A stretch of 6,244 nucleotides of DNA from DSOS01 sp035286585 (GCA_035286585.1 DATEDC010000003.1:1-6244); one strand, 5' to 3'. Positions 1 through 5,906 are shown, counted from the first letter of the stretch. Numbers and translations are program-made. Notes: a model not told the origin generated them from the letters alone.

Positions 1-369
1 CAGATAAGGTGTGGCAATATACAGCACCAGCCATACCTGGAACGGAAAGTGGCCGAGGTCAAAGCGACTCCAATGCAGGATGGTTGCTAGCAGCATGGCA
101 GCCGTGAACGTCGTTACGGGCAAAAAGCCAGCGGCAACGCGGTGCCAGCGATGTCCAAAGATGGCATTGGCAAACAGCCAGGCGCCGCCCAGATAGCCTG
201 CCCCCATGAACCTGGCGGTCATGCTGGGTTGAATTTCCCAGGCGAAACGCTGCCCGGAAAGCCCGGGGGAAAAGTAAAGGATAATAAAAGCCAGGACCAG
301 CACAGGCACGACGAGCGCAGCGACCAGGCGCGTGGCGAGGAAAATACGGTCATCCTTTTGTGTATTCAC
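1..369 (-). CDS. Multi-pass membrane protein, hypothetical, partial (C-terminus beyond the left edge)
   Basis: Reading leftwards from a GTG at 369-367, the frame stays open for 123 codons to the window edge. The protein starts MNTQKDDRIF and has about four hydrophobic stretches: residues ~9-34 (rich in V, L, A, I, F, ending YFSPG), ~49-66 (around MTARFMGAGYLGGAWLF), ~77-97 (around GFLPVTTFTAAMLLAT) and a fourth starting near 113 that is cut by the edge. An inner-membrane protein is therefore likely, but I do not recognise the family and give no function. The GTG start is chosen because a strong GGGAGGGAG Shine-Dalgarno (382-374) sits just upstream. An in-frame ATG at 384-382 would place that purine run inside the gene and has a stop two codons upstream. 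It lies 109 nt after the Memo-like gene on the same strand, so co-transcription is possible but unproven. Confidence 0.75.
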   Translation of the reverse strand, partial: MNTQKDDRIFLATRLVAALVVPVLVLAFIILYFSPGLSGQRFAWEIQPSMTARFMGAGYLGGAWLFANAIFGHRWHRVAAGFLPVTTFTAAMLLATILHWSRFDLGHFPFQVWLVLYIATPYL

Positions 370-478
370 GTTGCTCCCTCCCATGATTTAAAATTGCCAA
401 CTCTGGCTGAGGATTGGCGCATCAGCGAGGCGGGCGGCAGCGCGGATGCATATGACGCGCCTGATAAAGCAATGCGAG

Positions 479-1354
479 CTACGCTTCAAGCTGCCACTCC
501 ATCAATGCGGCAGCTACCCAGGTCGGCTTGGGCTGGTGATATAGCTCCGAGGCGTCGCTATAGGTCAGGTCCAGGATACGACCCCGCATCGGGCCGCGCA
601 GATAGCGAAAGACCTGCCCGGCGTCACGCGCATCGCTCTTGGCGCTTACACAGTGCTGGTTGTAGCCCCAATAATCCCCCCGAGCCAGGATTTCCATCCC
701 TGCCTGGATTGTCCGGCGAGCCAGGTCAAGTCCGCCCTCCTCGGGGTGGAGCGACTTTTCAGGCGGGTCGCCGTAGCCCAACCCATGATGAAAGGCATCC
801 GCGGTAGAGACCACCACAGCATCCTCTGCCAGGCGGGCGAGCTCATCGATGCCCGGCAATCGCTCAGGCTTACCGCCCGCCAGGTAAGGATAGCGCTCGA
901 TGACCTGCGGTCCTTGGACGCCCCGGCGTTTGGTCTCGGCAGCCCAGAAGTGGCGGAAGCTGATCAGTACGTGGTCATGGCGCCACTCCTCGCGACCCGG
1001 GATTCCCGGGCCCTGGATACCCCAAAACGGAAATTGGGAGGGGTCTTCGCCTGCCGCCACCCGGATGCGAGCCTGCTCCATTTCATCGCTAAAGGCGTGC
1101 AGAACGCTGACAACGATCACACGATCAGCGCCGCTATCCAGGCAGTCGTGCACCACCGCCGCGATCTGGTGACCGCAATCCAAGACGCCCGCGTGAGGGA
1201 AAACCAGCACACCACCCGCCGCGAGGGTTGGCGCCAAATTCCACTGGCGAGCACGCTCCAGGCGCTCCAATGTGCCGCGTTCCCCCATCGCCTCATGCTC
1301 CAGGCGATAAAGAGCGTGGATTTCCTGGCGTAATCTTTGACGGTCGAGGTTCAT
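479..1354 (-). CDS. Memo-like protein (AmmeMemoRadiSam system protein B-like / class III extradiol dioxygenase fold)
   Basis: The protein has 291 aa from the ATG at 1354-1352. That start is preferred over one 12 codons upstream because AGGAG (1364-1360) lies 5 nt before it. The pattern fits the Memo family, related to class III extradiol dioxygenases. It has PHAG with His54 near the start, SVLHAF with His86 (equivalent of the GPSH motif), an HDHVLISFRHF stretch with His128 and His135 (cf. EHSIEMHLP in human MEMO1), STADAFHHG with Asp186 and His189 (cf. SSDFCHW), and NQHC with Cys235 (cf. NTIC). The putative metal or active-site residues H/H/D/H/C are thus conserved although overall similarity to classical Memo looks low. 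Human MEMO1 binds metal and has redox activity; bacterial members usually sit with a radical SAM enzyme and an AMMECR1 protein, neither of which is here. The exact reaction is unknown. The gene follows the nucleoside phosphorylase by 48 nt and is probably in its operon. Confidence 0.75.
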   Translation of the reverse strand: MNLDRQRLRQEIHALYRLEHEAMGERGTLERLERARQWNLAPTLAAGGVLVFPHAGVLDCGHQIAAVVHDCLDSGADRVIVVSVLHAFSDEMEQARIRVAAGEDPSQFPFWGIQGPGIPGREEWRHDHVLISFRHFWAAETKRRGVQGPQVIERYPYLAGGKPERLPGIDELARLAEDAVVVSTADAFHHGLGYGDPPEKSLHPEEGGLDLARRTIQAGMEILARGDYWGYNQHCVSAKSDARDAGQVFRYLRGPMRGRILDLTYSDASELYHQPKPTWVAAALMEWQLEA

Positions 1355-1359
1355 ACCTG

Positions 1360-1364
1360 CTCCT
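1360..1364 (-). promoter_or_regulatory. Ribosome binding site deciding the Memo-like start
   Basis: On the minus strand AGGAG lies 5 nt before ATG 1354-1352. The longer reading from 1390 would put this site inside the coding region and has no comparable site of its own, so the shorter start is preferred. Confidence 0.7.
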
Positions 1365-1402
1365 ATGAGAATTTTAGCTGCAGAAGACAAAGTCTCCTGG
1401 CT

Positions 1403-2179
1403 TTAGCTCAACACTTCAAGAACAGCATCATATACCGCTTCCAAAGCGCGTTCGATGGGATCAACGTCGATTGGGGCTTGCCAGCGCAATTCGGCCAGGC
1501 TGTCGCCAACTACCAGCACGGAGGCGGTTTGGACGCCTCTTCTTTGACCAACGGCAAAGAGAGCAGCCGATTCCATTTCCACCGTCTTGACACCCTCCGC
1601 TTGATACTGGCGAATTTCCGCCTCTGTTTCACGGTAGGGAGCGTCCGTTGTCCAGGTTGTGCCCACTGAACAGGCGAGACCACGACTTTCCAGGGTGGCT
1701 ATCAGCTCCTGCACCAGCTCCGGGCTGGCCTCGACGTACTTCGAGGAGGGGAGATAATGGTGCGAGACACCTTCATCACGGATGGCGCGGTTGCAAACGA
1801 TGATGTCGGCAGGTCTCAGGTCAGGCTGGAGCCCTCCTGCCCAGGCCATGGAAACCAGGCGCTTCGCCCCGAGAGCTATCAATTCTTCCGCCAGGGAGGC
1901 CACAAGCGGCGCACCGATACCGAAGTTGGTGAGCACGGCTGTTTTTCCACGGCTTTTCTTCATCAGGTACAAATCGCCGATCAACCTGCCCGCGCGCTGA
2001 TATGGGTTGCGCCGGCGGACCCAGCGGCGCTCCGGTAAGCCTTTTTGCAAACAAAGCAGCACCCCACCTAGCCCAGGGACAGCGGGCAGACGTCCCAGTT
2101 TTGCGCGGTAATTCACGATGTCCTGAGCGGTCAGGACAGAACGATCCTCGTGCTTCCCAGGATAGTTAGGGAAACTCAA
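1403..2179 (-). CDS. Nucleoside phosphorylase, NP-I family (purine/uridine phosphorylase-like)
   Basis: This 258-aa protein would catalyse phosphorolysis of a nucleoside to free base and (deoxy)ribose 1-phosphate in the cytoplasm. Visible NP-I signatures are LTNFGIGAP (res. 83-91, phosphate-loop region), a WAGGL turn (113-117), GTTWTTDAPYRET (173-185) reminiscent of the uridine phosphorylase base-binding loop, VEMESAALFAVG (200-211) with the ribose-contacting Glu-Met-Glu (201-203), and VVGDSL (223-228). Asp226 sits where E. coli purine nucleoside phosphorylase has its catalytic Asp204, which hints at a purine substrate but does not settle it. Length is close to the usual ~240-260 aa. It begins with TTG (2179-2177), overlapping the TGA of the upstream methyltransferase gene by 4 nt, with AAAGGA 7 nt before it. 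This argues for translational coupling. The N-terminal ~65 residues are rich in Arg and match the family less clearly. Confidence 0.88.
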   Translation of the reverse strand: MSFPNYPGKHEDRSVLTAQDIVNYRAKLGRLPAVPGLGGVLLCLQKGLPERRWVRRRNPYQRAGRLIGDLYLMKKSRGKTAVLTNFGIGAPLVASLAEELIALGAKRLVSMAWAGGLQPDLRPADIIVCNRAIRDEGVSHHYLPSSKYVEASPELVQELIATLESRGLACSVGTTWTTDAPYRETEAEIRQYQAEGVKTVEMESAALFAVGQRRGVQTASVLVVGDSLAELRWQAPIDVDPIERALEAVYDAVLEVLS

Positions 2180-3003
2180 TGCCAGGTCCTTTTTCGTGGC
2201 TCATAGCGGAGTGAGGTGACGAAAAAATCACCCCATCCCCACCAGGGCCACCTGGGCGATAGACGATCATCCAGCCAGGCCAGTGTATTATACAGACGTG
2301 GATGGCGCTTAGCCAGGTTTTTACTTTCAGCCGGGGGTGTAATGACCGACAAACCCTCAATCTCCAGCAGGCGATAGCTCGGGCCAAAGGCATTTGCCAC
2401 CTGCTTTGGCGAGTAGTAGTAGACGGTAAAGTACAGGCCTTCCAGATGAGTGCGCGTTCCACCAGGCTGAAGACGGCGCAAGGCAAAGCGAAACCTGCCT
2501 GTGAACAACATAACCAGCTCCCACAAGCAGATGGGTGGCATGAGCACCCAGGTTATCAAACCACCTGGCCGTAGAACGTGCGGCAACCCGCCAATCACCG
2601 GGCTGAGGTCAGGAACGCAGTTGAGTCCGCCCAGGTTCGAGAAAACGGCGTCGTACGGAGCGCCGGATATTTGATCCAGGTCGGTGAAGGAACACGCCTG
2701 AGCGGTGATGCGATCACCCAGATTCAGGGCCTGTACTTTATCCAGCAGGCGACGCAGCATCCCCGGGGAAATGTCGGTGGCATGGACGTAAAAGCCCTGT
2801 TGGGCAAGATAGACGGCGTCGATCCCTGTGCCAGCGTTGAGCTCGAGGATACGTCCACCAGGTTCCAGGTACCTCATGGGGTGTGCGCAGGCTTTGAGGC
2901 GCATCCGGGTTTGGTTTGGGTGATCCTGCGCGAAGAGGTCGTAGTTATCAGCCGTGCGGGAAAAAGCTTCAGAGATAGTGGCGAAATTTTGGTTTGGGGA
3001 CAT
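2176..3003 (-). CDS. Class I SAM-dependent methyltransferase
   Basis: The 275-aa protein has a Rossmann methyltransferase core. Motif I is ILELNAGTGIDAVYLA (res. 52-67; the glycine-rich SAM loop, with Asn where Gly or Ala is common). The acidic ribose-binding residue is Asp77 in ATDIS. YDAVFSNLGGLNCV (117-130) is the motif II / post-II region, and LRPGG (144-148) is the usual motif III. The region after motif III is unusually hydrophobic (about 149-171) and may form the substrate pocket or a membrane contact. The substrate cannot be told from sequence; small-molecule or lipid methylation is typical of this methyltransferase-11/25-like group. The ATG is only 3 nt downstream of the stop of the PhnP-like gene with no clear Shine-Dalgarno, so translation is probably coupled. 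Its own stop overlaps the start of the phosphorylase gene. Confidence 0.88.
   Translation of the reverse strand: MSPNQNFATISEAFSRTADNYDLFAQDHPNQTRMRLKACAHPMRYLEPGGRILELNAGTGIDAVYLAQQGFYVHATDISPGMLRRLLDKVQALNLGDRITAQACSFTDLDQISGAPYDAVFSNLGGLNCVPDLSPVIGGLPHVLRPGGLITWVLMPPICLWELVMLFTGRFRFALRRLQPGGTRTHLEGLYFTVYYYSPKQVANAFGPSYRLLEIEGLSVITPPAESKNLAKRHPRLYNTLAWLDDRLSPRWPWWGWGDFFVTSLRYEPRKRTWH
2187..2192 (-). promoter_or_regulatory. Ribosome binding site for the TTG-started phosphorylase gene
   Basis: AAAGGA on the minus strand lies 7 nt before the TTG at 2179-2177, within the end of the methyltransferase gene. It supports the non-ATG start and the TTGA stop/start overlap. Confidence 0.6.
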
Positions 3004-3006
3004 TTT

Positions 3007-3855
3007 TTACAGGCTTAAACCATCGTAAGCGATCTCGTAGCCGTGCCCGGCGGCGAATTCAGCCAGCTCAGGGTAAGCGGGGTTGCCTTCGTGGGCGATA
3101 TGCGTGGCAAAGACCCGCCCGTTTTCAGCCAACAAACCCTCCTCGCGCATGCGCCTGGCGTGTTCAATGAGCTGCCAGGCGTTCAGGTGATCGCTTCCGC
3201 TCTGCTGTGGACCATAAGTGTGGTCCAGGATCACCAGGTTAAACTGGAGTTTCTGGCGGTGGAAAGCCCGCCAGGTCTTCTCCGCCAGGCTGGCGGTATC
3301 GGTGCCGTAGAAAATACAGCGCCCGTCAGCCTGGATGGCATACAGCAGCGGCGCCACGCCGGGGTCGTGACTGGCCGGGAAGGCAGTCACCCGGTAGCGA
3401 CCGACGATGAAAGACTGTCCGGGCTCAACAGGGTGTAACTGCAAGTTCAGGCGTTCGCCAACCTCGGGATCCAGAAAACTGGCAGGGGCGCAGTCTCTCT
3501 CCAGCAATTGCGCCGCCAGCCGCAGCGTGACGGGCGAGGCGTAGAAGTGCAGGCGGGGTGCACCGACCACCCCGTATGCCGGGCTGCGCGAGAGAAAATG
3601 GGAGGGGTCCAGGTGGTCGGCGTGAGCGTGCGTCTGCAGGCAGAAACGCACCCGGGTCAGGGGACGGGAGTGCTGGGAGGCGGCGGTCATGATGTCTGGG
3701 CCGAGGTCGATCAGCAATTCGTCGTCGATCAGGGCGGAGGAGCGCTTCCGCAGGCTCGGGCCGCCGAGCTGACGCGCCCGCTCGCAGTTGGCGCAGCGGC
3801 AGAATGCTTCGGGGTAGGCGTTCGCAGCCGCAGTTCCGAGAAAGGTGAGGATCAC
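3007..3855 (-). CDS. MBL-fold metallo-hydrolase, PhnP-like (cyclic phosphodiesterase family)
   Basis: The 282-aa protein belongs to the metallo-beta-lactamase superfamily. It carries the dinuclear metal motif THAHADHL (His76, His78, Asp80, His81), then His163 (ASHD), Asp186 (GTDTASL), His223 (SDHLN) and His252 (THIAH). A Cys19-x-Cys21-x2-Cys24 cluster near the N-terminus and His255 match the extra structural zinc site of E. coli PhnP, and the ending YEIAYDGLSL resembles PhnP's FEVGFDGMEI. PhnP hydrolyses 5-phosphoribosyl 1,2-cyclic phosphate to ribose 1,5-bisphosphate in phosphonate breakdown. No other phn gene is present here, so the substrate may be a different cyclic or nucleotide phosphodiester. 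The start is a GTG 17 nt after the FAD oxidoreductase stop with no clear Shine-Dalgarno. All catalytic residues are present, so activity is expected. Confidence 0.87.
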   Translation of the reverse strand: MILTFLGTAAANAYPEAFCRCANCERARQLGGPSLRKRSSALIDDELLIDLGPDIMTAASQHSRPLTRVRFCLQTHAHADHLDPSHFLSRSPAYGVVGAPRLHFYASPVTLRLAAQLLERDCAPASFLDPEVGERLNLQLHPVEPGQSFIVGRYRVTAFPASHDPGVAPLLYAIQADGRCIFYGTDTASLAEKTWRAFHRQKLQFNLVILDHTYGPQQSGSDHLNAWQLIEHARRMREEGLLAENGRVFATHIAHEGNPAYPELAEFAAGHGYEIAYDGLSL

Positions 3856-3872
3856 GTTAGCGCTGCCCGTCT

Positions 3873-5042
3873 TCAGTGCCAGATATCTTTATAGGCGTGG
3901 TCCCCGACCAGCTTCTCGCCCGAGGCGAAACGCTCCAAGGCGAAGGCGGTCACATCTACCGTAGCCGGCCGACCATCCAGGATCCACTCGGCCATGCACG
4001 CCCCCACAGCGGGCGCGATTTTGAACCCCGTGCCGCTGAAGCCGCACACCAGGTAGAACCCGTCCGGGCCAGCCGGGCCGAGGATGGCGCGCTGGTCGGG
4101 GGTGATGCCGTCGTAGCCGCCGTGGCTGCTCTGCAGGGAACCTTTCTCCATGAGCGGGATGCGCTGGCAGATGCGCTCGACAGCACGCTCGACAAACCCC
4201 GGCTGGGAGCGGTCGGTGTAGCCCTCGGGCGATTCGCCCAGCGGGTTGTTGTCTTCGAGACCCACCAGGGTCAGCCCACCGCTCTCGGGGCGGAAATACA
4301 TCGAGTTGGCGTCGTCGATCACGGTGGGATGCGAAGGTCCGATCTCCACCGGTCGCTTGATGTACATGATGTCGTGCCGCCAGGTATCCACGGGGATTTC
4401 CAAACCCGCCAGGCGGGCCACTCCCGCAGCCCAGGCGCCGGCGGCATTGATCAGCAGAGGAGCGGAGAACTCACCCCGGGTTGTCTCGACGCCCACCACC
4501 CGCCCGCCGGCGGTCAAAATACCCGTCACCGCGCAGTCCTGCACTACCTGCGCTCCCCGCTGGCGGGCGGCTGCGATGAACCCATTCGTTGACGCGCACG
4601 GATCGGCATAACCCGACTCGGGCTCGTAAGCTGCCATCTCGAAATCGTGGGTAGCAAATGCCGGCGCCAACCGCTTTACGTCCTCTGCGCTGACCAGCAG
4701 GCTGGGGATGCCGATGCGCTGGTGCATGAGGACGTTGGCTATTAACGACTCCACGTACTCCGGGTGGGTGAAATAGAGAAAGCCGGTGCGGGTAAAGCCG
4801 CAGTCGCCGCCCACTTTTTCCTTCCAGTTCCTGAAATACTGGAAAGAAACCCAGGCCAAGCGCGATTCCGGTTCCAGGTCGTAGTGCATGCGCACCAACC
4901 CGCTTGAGCGCCCGGTCGCCCCTGCGGTGAGAAATTTTTTCTCCAACACCAGGATTTTCAAGCCGCGCTGTGAGAGGTGAAACGCCAGGCTGGCGCCGTG
5001 AATACCGCCGCCGATAATGATGACGTCCGCTGTCTGTTGCAT
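3873..5042 (-). CDS. FAD-dependent oxidoreductase, DAO family (sarcosine oxidase beta / glycine oxidase-like)
   Basis: The 389-aa protein has the N-terminal dinucleotide fold VIIIGGGIHGASLAFHL (GxGxxG at Gly11, Gly13, Gly16) with Glu34 closing the second strand (LVLEK) for the ADP ribose. GATGRSSGLVR (41-51) is the usual FAD-contact stretch of DAO proteins. INAAGAWA marks the end of the substrate/FAD-domain crossover, and GFSGTGFKIAPAVG (about 334-347) is the C-terminal FAD-binding signature, preceded by GYDGITPD. Family members oxidise the C-N bond of sarcosine, glycine or related secondary amines and amino acids; the substrate here is unknown. It lacks the other subunits of heterotetrameric sarcosine oxidase, so it probably acts alone or with an unlinked partner. 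The ATG at 5042-5040 is preferred because GGAG (5052-5049) is 6 nt upstream; starts at 5048 or 5054 would overlap or include that site. It is the first gene of the leftward operon. Confidence 0.9.
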   Translation of the reverse strand: MQQTADVIIIGGGIHGASLAFHLSQRGLKILVLEKKFLTAGATGRSSGLVRMHYDLEPESRLAWVSFQYFRNWKEKVGGDCGFTRTGFLYFTHPEYVESLIANVLMHQRIGIPSLLVSAEDVKRLAPAFATHDFEMAAYEPESGYADPCASTNGFIAAARQRGAQVVQDCAVTGILTAGGRVVGVETTRGEFSAPLLINAAGAWAAGVARLAGLEIPVDTWRHDIMYIKRPVEIGPSHPTVIDDANSMYFRPESGGLTLVGLEDNNPLGESPEGYTDRSQPGFVERAVERICQRIPLMEKGSLQSSHGGYDGITPDQRAILGPAGPDGFYLVCGFSGTGFKIAPAVGACMAEWILDGRPATVDVTAFALERFASGEKLVGDHAYKDIWH

Positions 5043-5048
5043 AATCAT

Positions 5049-5052
5049 CTCC
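5049..5052 (-). promoter_or_regulatory. Ribosome binding site deciding the FAD oxidoreductase start
   Basis: GGAG on the minus strand lies 6 nt before ATG 5042-5040. An in-frame ATG at 5048 directly abuts it and a TTG at 5054 lies upstream of it, so neither is a good start. Confidence 0.65.
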
Positions 5053-5115
5053 AATTGATTTGAATTACGAAGTTGCCATGAACCAATTACATCACCAAGG
5101 ATGAAAATTCACCAC

Positions 5116-5137
5116 AAAGGCACGGAGACACCAAGAA
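5116..5137 (+). repeat. Left arm of imperfect inverted repeat
   Basis: This 22-nt arm, containing CACGGAGACACCAAGAA, matches the reverse complement of 5394-5415 at 17 of 22 positions without gaps. The flanking text (CACCACAAAGG) is of the same A/C/G-rich, heptamer-like style as intergenic repeat words I recall from unrelated environmental bacteria; that recollection is not verified. Confidence 0.6.
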
Positions 5138-5340
5138 TAATTGATTTTATTTTCAGGTCAGACACGAAGAATCCTTAGCGTGAACGATGTTCATGATCTG
5201 GATTGATTGTTACCGAATGTCTTCATGTCTTTGAAGTTCGCCCTTTTGCATCGCCCGGAAGCCGCTCACAACTTAGTAGGACGACTGAGCTACAGGTATT
5301 AATTTTGCCTGCTTAAGCTCTAGCTGTCAACAACCTAAAC

Positions 5341-5390
5341 CACTGAAGCGCTGAAAACACTGAATTCGCTGAGATCCAATGAGATCCAAA
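5341..5390 (+). repeat. Short tandem repeats (CRCTGA units and a doubled GAGATCCAA)
   Basis: CACTGA, CGCTGA, CACTGA and CGCTGA occur at 5341, 5349, 5358 and 5367, a spacing of 8-9 nt, so the units look like a degenerate tandem array. It runs straight into GAGATCCAAT GAGATCCAAA (5371-5390), two copies of a 10-mer differing only in the last base. No protein is encoded here. Confidence 0.7.
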
Positions 5391-5393
5391 AAT

Positions 5394-5415
5394 TTCTTCG
5401 CGTCTCCGCACCTTG
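5394..5415 (-). repeat. Right arm of imperfect inverted repeat
   Basis: The reverse complement, containing GTGCGGAGACGCGAAGAA, matches the left arm at 5116-5137 in 17 of 22 positions. Sequence of the same style (GGCGACTTTGCG) continues to about 5430, where it merges with the -35 of a candidate promoter. Confidence 0.6.
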
Positions 5416-5421
5416 GCGACT

Positions 5422-5450
5422 TTGCGTTAAGTACATATCTATGCCATAAT
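5422..5450 (+). promoter_or_regulatory. Candidate sigma-70-type promoter for the GNAT gene
   Basis: TTGCGT (5422-5427) and CATAAT (5445-5450) are separated by exactly 17 nt. The -10 matches TATAAT in 5 of 6 positions; the -35 is weak (3 of 6). Transcription would begin near 5457, giving a leader of about 17 nt that still includes the AGGA ribosome binding site (5464-5467). The -35 lies in the tail of the right repeat arm. Confidence 0.45.
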
Positions 5451-5473
5451 TTGAGATAGGTACAGGATTAGCT

Positions 5474-5824
5474 ATGCACGCAGACTATCAAATTCTCGAT
5501 ATCGATGCCAGCAACGTAGACCAGCACGGATTCTTCTGCTACATGAGCAAGCGCAAATCAGCCGGCTACCGCCAAAAGCGGGGCTGGCTGGAGAGGCGCT
5601 TTGCGGAAGGGCTGAAGATCAAAATCCTCCACGAAACCGGCGGCAGGGACGTGGCTTTCATCGAGTATATCCCTGGCGAGCACGCCTGGCGAGCGGTGCA
5701 GGCGCCCGGCTACCTGGTCATCCACTGCCTGTGGGTGGTGGGCAGGGGGAAAAGAAAAGGGTACGGCTCTCGTCTTTTGCAGGGCTCGAAAAGCGGCTGG
5801 GACAAAACACTTAAAGAATTTTAG
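5474..5824 (+). CDS. GNAT-family N-acetyltransferase, truncated, probable pseudogene
   Basis: The 116-aa product reads like the N-terminal half of a GNAT acetyltransferase. It has the opening segment GFFCYMSKRKSAGY (res. 19-32), RFAEGLKIKIL (42-52), FIEYIPGEHAWRAV (62-75), then VIHCLWVVGRGKRKGYGSRLL (82-102), which is beta-4 followed by the acetyl-CoA pyrophosphate loop (K-R-K-G-Y-G). About 14 residues later it stops. The downstream half of the fold, which normally carries motif B and brings the family to well over 150 aa, is missing. The tail GSKSGWDKTLKEF does not look like the expected helix, whereas another frame at 5780-5800 reads ARKAAG, closer to what family members show after this loop. 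A deletion with frame change is therefore likely, and acetyltransferase activity is doubtful. The start has AGGA 6 nt upstream. The next gene begins 82 nt downstream on the same strand. Confidence 0.75.
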   Translation: MHADYQILDIDASNVDQHGFFCYMSKRKSAGYRQKRGWLERRFAEGLKIKILHETGGRDVAFIEYIPGEHAWRAVQAPGYLVIHCLWVVGRGKRKGYGSRLLQGSKSGWDKTLKEF

Positions 5825-5866
5825 ATGAGCAGAAGCTCACCGTCAATAATGGAAATGCAACAAATG

Positions 5867-5882
5867 ACAAGTTGAAACTTGT
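5867..5882. promoter_or_regulatory. 7-2-7 palindrome, possible operator
   Basis: ACAAGTT-GA-AACTTGT is a perfect inverted repeat of 7-bp halves around a 2-nt centre. It ends 24 nt before the ATG of the GyrI-like gene. Its size suits a dimeric regulator such as a TetR- or MarR-type protein. As RNA it could form a 5-bp stem with a 6-nt loop, but no T-run follows, so a terminator is unlikely. No regulator gene is visible in the window. Confidence 0.4.
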
Positions 5883-5906
5883 TCTACATTTTCAAGAGAG
5901 ATTTTC

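Larger units (their letters stand above)
5043..5473. other. Divergent intergenic region with decayed repeats
   Basis: These 431 nt between the leftward operon and the rightward GNAT gene contain no credible gene. The region is more AT-rich than the flanking genes. It should hold the operon promoter, but I could not pick a convincing minus-strand -35/-10 pair. The left part carries one repeat arm (about 5107-5137), the right part a cluster of short repeats (5341-5390) and a second, inverted arm (5394-5430). The middle (about 5140-5340) shows no strong hairpin with a T-run and no recognisable RNA. Confidence 0.7.

Noticed and set aside
142..807. Plus-strand open frame of 221 codons
   Set aside because: It runs antisense to the membrane protein and Memo-like genes, is rich in Pro, Arg and Gly, and shows no domain. 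The minus-strand genes have recognisable motifs and ribosome binding sites, so this is a shadow.
653..1333. Plus-strand open frame of 226 codons
   Set aside because: It lies entirely opposite the Memo-like gene, has no recognisable motif and no good ribosome binding site.
1367..1402. AGCTAAA direct repeats and AGACTTTGTCT in the gap between the phosphorylase and Memo-like genes
   Set aside because: They are too short to tell from chance and there is no T-run or stable stem to suggest a terminator or processing site.
3876..4592. Plus-strand open frame of 238 codons
   Set aside because: It is antisense to the FAD oxidoreductase, whose motifs are clear; the composition (Ala, Gly, His, Arg) is that of a shadow frame.
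5282..5293. tRNA D-arm-like text (GTAGCTCAGTCG on the minus strand)
   Set aside because: No acceptor stem, anticodon arm or T-arm with GGTTCGA-type loop can be placed around it.
5107..5430. CRISPR array
   Set aside because: The repeats are short, imperfect and irregularly spaced, with no uniform repeat-spacer pattern and no cas gene.
5826..5839. Hairpin TGAGC-AGAA-GCTCA just after the GNAT stop
   Set aside because: The stem is only 5 bp and no T-run follows, so it is not a convincing terminator.
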